The position numbers and the translations under genes are program-made. 5,641 nt of DNA, taken from positions 1 to 5,641 of the forward strand of contig SKPY01000037.1 of NCBI GenBank assembly GCA_007119305.1. Direction: 5' to 3'. The DNA is from Nitriliruptorales bacterium (GTDB lineage Bacteria; Actinomycetota; Nitriliruptoria; Euzebyales; Egibacteraceae). This document shows positions 4,937 through 5,641 of the stretch, in pieces. Below the pieces are notes generated by a model. The model did not search any database and was not told the DNA's origin. It saw only the letters and a list, made by a program, of their open reading frames with translations. Numbering within the stretch: the first letter of the stretch is position 1; the number at the start of each line of letters is the position of its first letter.

Positions 4937-5641
4937 ATGCCCGCTGAACCGGCATTCCTGCCGACCGGGCTCCCCGCGGGACGGCGGGTGCTCGCCGTGT
5001 GCGCGCACCCCGACGACGAGTCCTTCGGGCTCGGCGCGGTGCTCAGCGCCTTCGCCGAAGCCGGCGCGGAGGTCGGGGTGCTGTGCCTCACCCCGGGTGA
5101 GGCCTCGACGCTCGGCGCGGACGAGCCCGACCTCGCCACCACCCGCGCCGCGGAGCTGGCGGCCGCCGCCGCCGAGCTCGGCGTGGCCCGCACCTGGCTG
5201 CTCTGCTACCCCGACAGCGGGCTTGCCCGGCAGCCGCTCGGCCAGGTCGCCGACGAGGTCGGCCGGGTCATCGACGACCAGCGCCCCGACCTGCTCGTGG
5301 TGTTCCACCCGGATGGCATCACCGGCCATCCCGACCACCAGCAGGCCACCCGCGCGGCGTTGCACGCTGCCGGCAGCGACGGGCTGGCGGTGTGGGCGTG
5401 GTACGTGCCCGCCCGCGTGGCCACCCGGCTCAACGCCGAGCTCGGTACCGCGTTCGTCGCCACCCCGCCCGCGCCGGCAGACCTGCGGGTGCCGGTGGAC
5501 CGCGCCCGCCAGCGCCGCGCGATCGCCCTCCACCGCAGCCAACAGGGCTCCTTGCCCGTCGTCGAACGCCGCCTCGAGCTGCTCGGCCCCGTCGAGCACC
5601 TGCGGGCCCTGCGCGGCGAGGCGCGGCGCGACCCCCGGTAG
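4937..5641 (+). CDS. PIG-L/LmbE-family zinc-dependent deacetylase
   Basis: The 234-residue protein has the two signature motifs of the PIG-L (LmbE-like) family, which removes acetyl groups from N-acetylglucosamine-type sugars. They are AHPDDE at residues 23-28 and GHPDH at 130-134. By analogy with MshB, the zinc ligands would be His24, Asp27 and His134, with Asp26 as general base. All are present, so the enzyme should be active. The Rossmann-like start RRVLAVCAHPDDE and the strand DLLVVFHPDG (118-127) agree with the fold. Length is a little below MshB and Mca (about 290-300 aa) and typical of shorter PIG-L proteins, so I do not assign it to mycothiol biosynthesis. Nearby genes do not identify the substrate. 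No signal peptide is seen, so it is probably cytoplasmic. Its TAG stop is the last codon of the window. Confidence 0.95.
   Translation: MPAEPAFLPTGLPAGRRVLAVCAHPDDESFGLGAVLSAFAEAGAEVGVLCLTPGEASTLGADEPDLATTRAAELAAAAAELGVARTWLLCYPDSGLARQPLGQVADEVGRVIDDQRPDLLVVFHPDGITGHPDHQQATRAALHAAGSDGLAVWAWYVPARVATRLNAELGTAFVATPPAPADLRVPVDRARQRRAIALHRSQQGSLPVVERRLELLGPVEHLRALRGEARRDPR

Noticed and set aside
3443..5599. A 718-codon minus-strand ORF opposite the MFS and PIG-L genes
   Set aside because: It is the antisense shadow of two strongly supported genes, crosses their intergenic repeats, and is low-complexity, rich in Gly, Arg, His, Glu and Asp with no domain. Stop codons are rare in this frame at ~75% GC.
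4937..5641. Assignment as MshB or Mca of the mycothiol pathway
   Set aside because: Only general PIG-L motifs are visible, the protein is shorter than those enzymes, and no other mycothiol gene is in the window.

Overview
The window is very GC-rich (roughly three quarters G+C by eye) with a strong G/C bias at third codon positions. GTG and ATG starts are used, and several genes lack a good Shine-Dalgarno sequence. This fits a high-GC actinobacterium. A deep-branching lineage such as the Nitriliruptoria is possible, but the sequence does not settle the genus.

Layout, left to right. (1) Positions 94-1638 (+) encode a complete acyl-CoA synthetase/ligase of the AMP-binding (ANL) superfamily. (2) A short gap holds a promoter whose predicted transcript start falls on the next ATG. 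It drives a seven-helix membrane protein of unknown function (1671-2381, +), which overlaps by GTGA with a small CxxC glutaredoxin-like protein (2378-2623, +). The glutaredoxin stop codon lies inside a 40-bp tandem duplication (2591-2670). (3) Convergent to this pair is a gene on the minus strand (2741-3430) for an ArsR-type winged-helix repressor fused to a rhodanese domain. (4) An AT-rich divergent promoter region (about 3434-3470) contains a perfect 13-bp inverted repeat. It separates the ArsR-rhodanese gene from a 12-helix major facilitator superfamily (MFS) transporter (3509-4777, +). (5) After the transporter come four imperfect ~30-bp tandem repeats, several able to form hairpins (4771-4891). 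(6) The window ends with a complete PIG-L/LmbE-family deacetylase (4937-5641, +), which has the only textbook Shine-Dalgarno site here.

How the genes fit together. The clearest functional unit is the divergent repressor/transporter pair. The regulator has only two cysteines, both in its rhodanese active-site loop, so its signal is probably a reactive sulfur species or another thiophilic ligand sensed there rather than a metal bound in the ArsR domain. The MFS protein is the likely target and effector. The membrane protein and the glutaredoxin-like protein form a second, translationally coupled pair. The acyl-CoA ligase and the PIG-L deacetylase look independent, although the glutaredoxin, rhodanese and deacetylase families all include members of low-molecular-weight thiol and sulfur metabolism. 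No mobile element, CRISPR array, tRNA or rRNA was seen.
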